Below are positions 62,570 to 63,733 of a stretch of DNA of 63,733 bases, one piece after another; positions within the stretch are counted from its first letter, which is position 1; every line of letters starts with the position of its first letter. The notes under the pieces are model-generated. The model saw only the letters and a program-made list of their open reading frames with translations. It did not search any database and was not told the origin of the DNA. Both the position numbers and the translations under genes were made by a program. The DNA is from Cupriavidus pauculus. Lineage in GTDB: Bacteria; Pseudomonadota; Gammaproteobacteria; Burkholderiales; Burkholderiaceae. The DNA lies in the NCBI RefSeq assembly GCF_008801835.1, contig NZ_VZOW01000030.1, positions 1 through 63,733 on the forward strand. The letters run 5' to 3'.

Positions 62570-62614
62570 CTTGTTCTTCGCTGATCGACGTATCTGTCAG
62601 CGAAAAATCTCTAC

Positions 62615-62691
62615 GGTGGCTGTAGCTCAGTTGGTAGAGTCCAGGATTGTGATTCCTGTCGTCGTGGGTTCGAGTCCCATCAGCCACCCCA
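62615..62691 (+). tRNA. tRNA-His (anticodon GTG)
   Basis: Acceptor stem GTGGCTG / CAGCCAC; anticodon arm CAGGA-TTGTGAT-TCCTG with GTG at 62649-62651; T-loop GTTCGAG; CCA encoded (62689-62691). Base 62615 is the G(-1) peculiar to tRNA-His, opposite C73 (62688). A perfect terminator follows. Confidence 0.97.
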
Positions 62692-62704
62692 AAAATTTCC
62701 TTGC

Positions 62705-62738
62705 AAAACAGCCGCTTACACAAGCGGCTGTTTTGTTT
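62705..62738. terminator. Terminator after tRNA-His
   Basis: Perfect 13-bp stem AAAACAGCCGCTT / AAGCGGCTGTTTT with an ACAC loop, then GTTTT. Confidence 0.9.
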
Positions 62739-63255
62739 TCTGGATATCCATACGGCGGTCGGCCCCGGTCGCTTCCACTTTTAGCCTGCTCACTCATCCC
62801 GCTTGTTGCAACTCTCGTAGCTTGGTTGGGACCTCGTCTCATCGATGATGTCCCAGCGCTTGGCGCCGGGCTGTTTGGCGCGCTTGCCGGTTCACATTGC
62901 CTTTTCCATTTGTCTCCCGGTAGTGCTGCTGCAGGCGGCCGCTCTGCCTGCGCCTAGCCCCGGTGAAGGGTTTGTCGTTCGCCCCGGCTGGGGCTCATCC
63001 GAGTTAAAAATATATATATCGGAATATCTTGTATTTTATAATTCGTGCTTTTAATAAGGAAAAATAAATATCTGTAAATCATAAAAATATTATTTCAGAT
63101 TTTGTTCTGTTTCTGTTGTTTGCGCGACGCATCGGCTGTTCTCGCCTGTTGGATAGCGGCGTAAGGTTTTGACGCACGAGAATGTCGGCCTCGCGTCGCA
63201 AGCGATGGCCTGTTCGGAGAACGCGATCACGGCTGGTAAGGAGCAAGCAACAGTG
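62739..63255. other. Gene-free stretch with an AT-rich core
   Basis: No gene seen on either strand. About 63001-63120 is strikingly AT-rich (runs such as AAAAATATATATAT) in an otherwise GC-rich sequence, an acquired-DNA or silencer-binding signature, just upstream of vgrG. The rest is ordinary composition. Confidence 0.7.
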
Positions 63256-63733
63256 ATGGATGTGACGGACGAACTGAAATCATGGGGCGACGGGCTGCCA
63301 AGGTCCGTGACTGGACTGCAGCCCTATCACCTGAAGGTGCTCGGAGCGAATAATGCTGCCGGCCTCTCCGTGGTGTCATTCGAGGCAGTAGAGCGCCTGG
63401 GCGAGCCCTACAGCGTCAAGATCCGATTGACCCATCCGATGGACCTGGACCGGATGGAGTACGTGCGCCGCGATGCCACGTTCTCGATCGACCCGGGCGA
63501 CGGCTCCGAACCTCGGCAATTCTCCGGCTGCATCTTCCGCTTTTCAAAAACCCGTCAGACCCGCGACTTCTGCGCCTATGAAATGGAGTTGCGCCCGAAG
63601 GTCGCCTTGCTGACGCTGACCAAGGCAAGCCGTGTCTATCAGAGAAAGACCGCGCCGCAGATTATCGAAGCCATTCTTCGCCGCCACGGCCTGGAAGGCC
63701 ACCAGTTCGCTTTCAAGATTCGGCGCCAGTATC
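63256..63733 (+). CDS. vgrG: Type VI secretion spike protein VgrG (3' end beyond window)
   Basis: The open frame runs from ATG 63256 (or GTG 63253, nearer the AAGGAG at 63238-63243) to the window end, 159 residues seen. After a short variable N-terminus, LKVLGANNAAGLSVVSFEAV, FSGCIFRFSKTRQTRDFCAY, EMELRPKVALLTLTKASRVY and APQIIEAILRRHGLEGHQF are the VgrG/gp27-like N-terminal domain. VgrG trimers tip the type VI puncturing device and carry effectors. The AT-rich block just upstream suggests an acquired cassette; effectors should lie downstream. Confidence 0.9.
   Translation, partial: MDVTDELKSWGDGLPRSVTGLQPYHLKVLGANNAAGLSVVSFEAVERLGEPYSVKIRLTHPMDLDRMEYVRRDATFSIDPGDGSEPRQFSGCIFRFSKTRQTRDFCAYEMELRPKVALLTLTKASRVYQRKTAPQIIEAILRRHGLEGHQFAFKIRRQY

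Noticed and set aside
1..63733. CRISPR array, insertion sequence or prophage
   Set aside because: No regular spaced repeats, transposase, integrase or phage structural genes were found.

Overview
The window is a high-GC chromosomal segment of a betaproteobacterium in the order Burkholderiales, most like Cupriavidus/Ralstonia. This rests on base composition, on gene order (glnA-DUF4124-ntrB-ntrC; sucA-sucB-lpdA-zapE; scpB-rluB-rimP-nusA-infB-rbfA-truB-emrB-emrA-marR-typA) and on the protein sequences. Most of it is core genome. The last 1.5 kb changes character: orphan ORF, tRNA-His, an AT-rich block, and a vgrG cut by the window edge.

Layout. 1-7.0 kb: hrpA (5' end outside the window), then a tight three-gene set of a secreted beta-propeller protein, a secreted NodB-like protein and a membrane sterol-desaturase-family protein. 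7.0-9.3 kb: EI24-type membrane protein, molybdopterin-binding-domain protein, reverse-strand rhodanese. 9.4-14.8 kb: nitrogen control module, glnA with tandem NtrC-like sites and a sigma-54 promoter, a DUF4124 gene, then glnL/glnG. 14.8-20.8 kb: HAD phosphatase divergent from the ugpBAEC-Q glycerol-3-phosphate uptake operon. 20.8-26.9 kb: a structured leader and the 2-oxoglutarate dehydrogenase operon sucA-sucB-lpdA. 27-28.1 kb: zapE.

28.1-38.0 kb is a microaerobic respiration island: ccoI-ccoS, ccoNOQP-ccoG-ccoH, an 81-residue membrane protein, a convergent fnr, and a divergent SafE-like membrane protein. FNR boxes lie before ccoI and ccoN, each at class II (-41.5) geometry to a plausible -10. 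ccoS (51 aa) and ccoQ (53 aa) are very short and were found by reading the sequence. 38.6-48.2 kb carries chromosome segregation and translation genes (scpB, rluB, rimP-nusA-infB-rbfA-truB). The rimP leader has a strong sigma-70 promoter followed about 40 nt later by a terminator hairpin nested inside two longer-range pairings.

48.3-53.4 kb is a reverse-strand tripartite drug-efflux operon (marR, outer-membrane factor, emrA, emrB) with an inverted repeat over the marR promoter. 53.6-61.4 kb holds typA, a second desaturase, a chemoreceptor, a 3-hydroxyisobutyryl-CoA hydrolase-type protein, an FMN reductase, a 24-residue membrane peptide and dusA. From 61.4 kb come several terminators on both strands, a candidate 21-residue amphipathic peptide, an orphan 86-residue protein, tRNA-His(GTG) and the start of vgrG.

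The least-explained signals are (i) a 20-nt near-identical element, each copy followed by a matching stem, upstream of both glnA and sucA, two genes at the 2-oxoglutarate/nitrogen node; (ii) the nested rimP leader; and (iii) the terminator-bounded units after dusA. No CRISPR array, insertion sequence, rRNA or clear prophage was seen.
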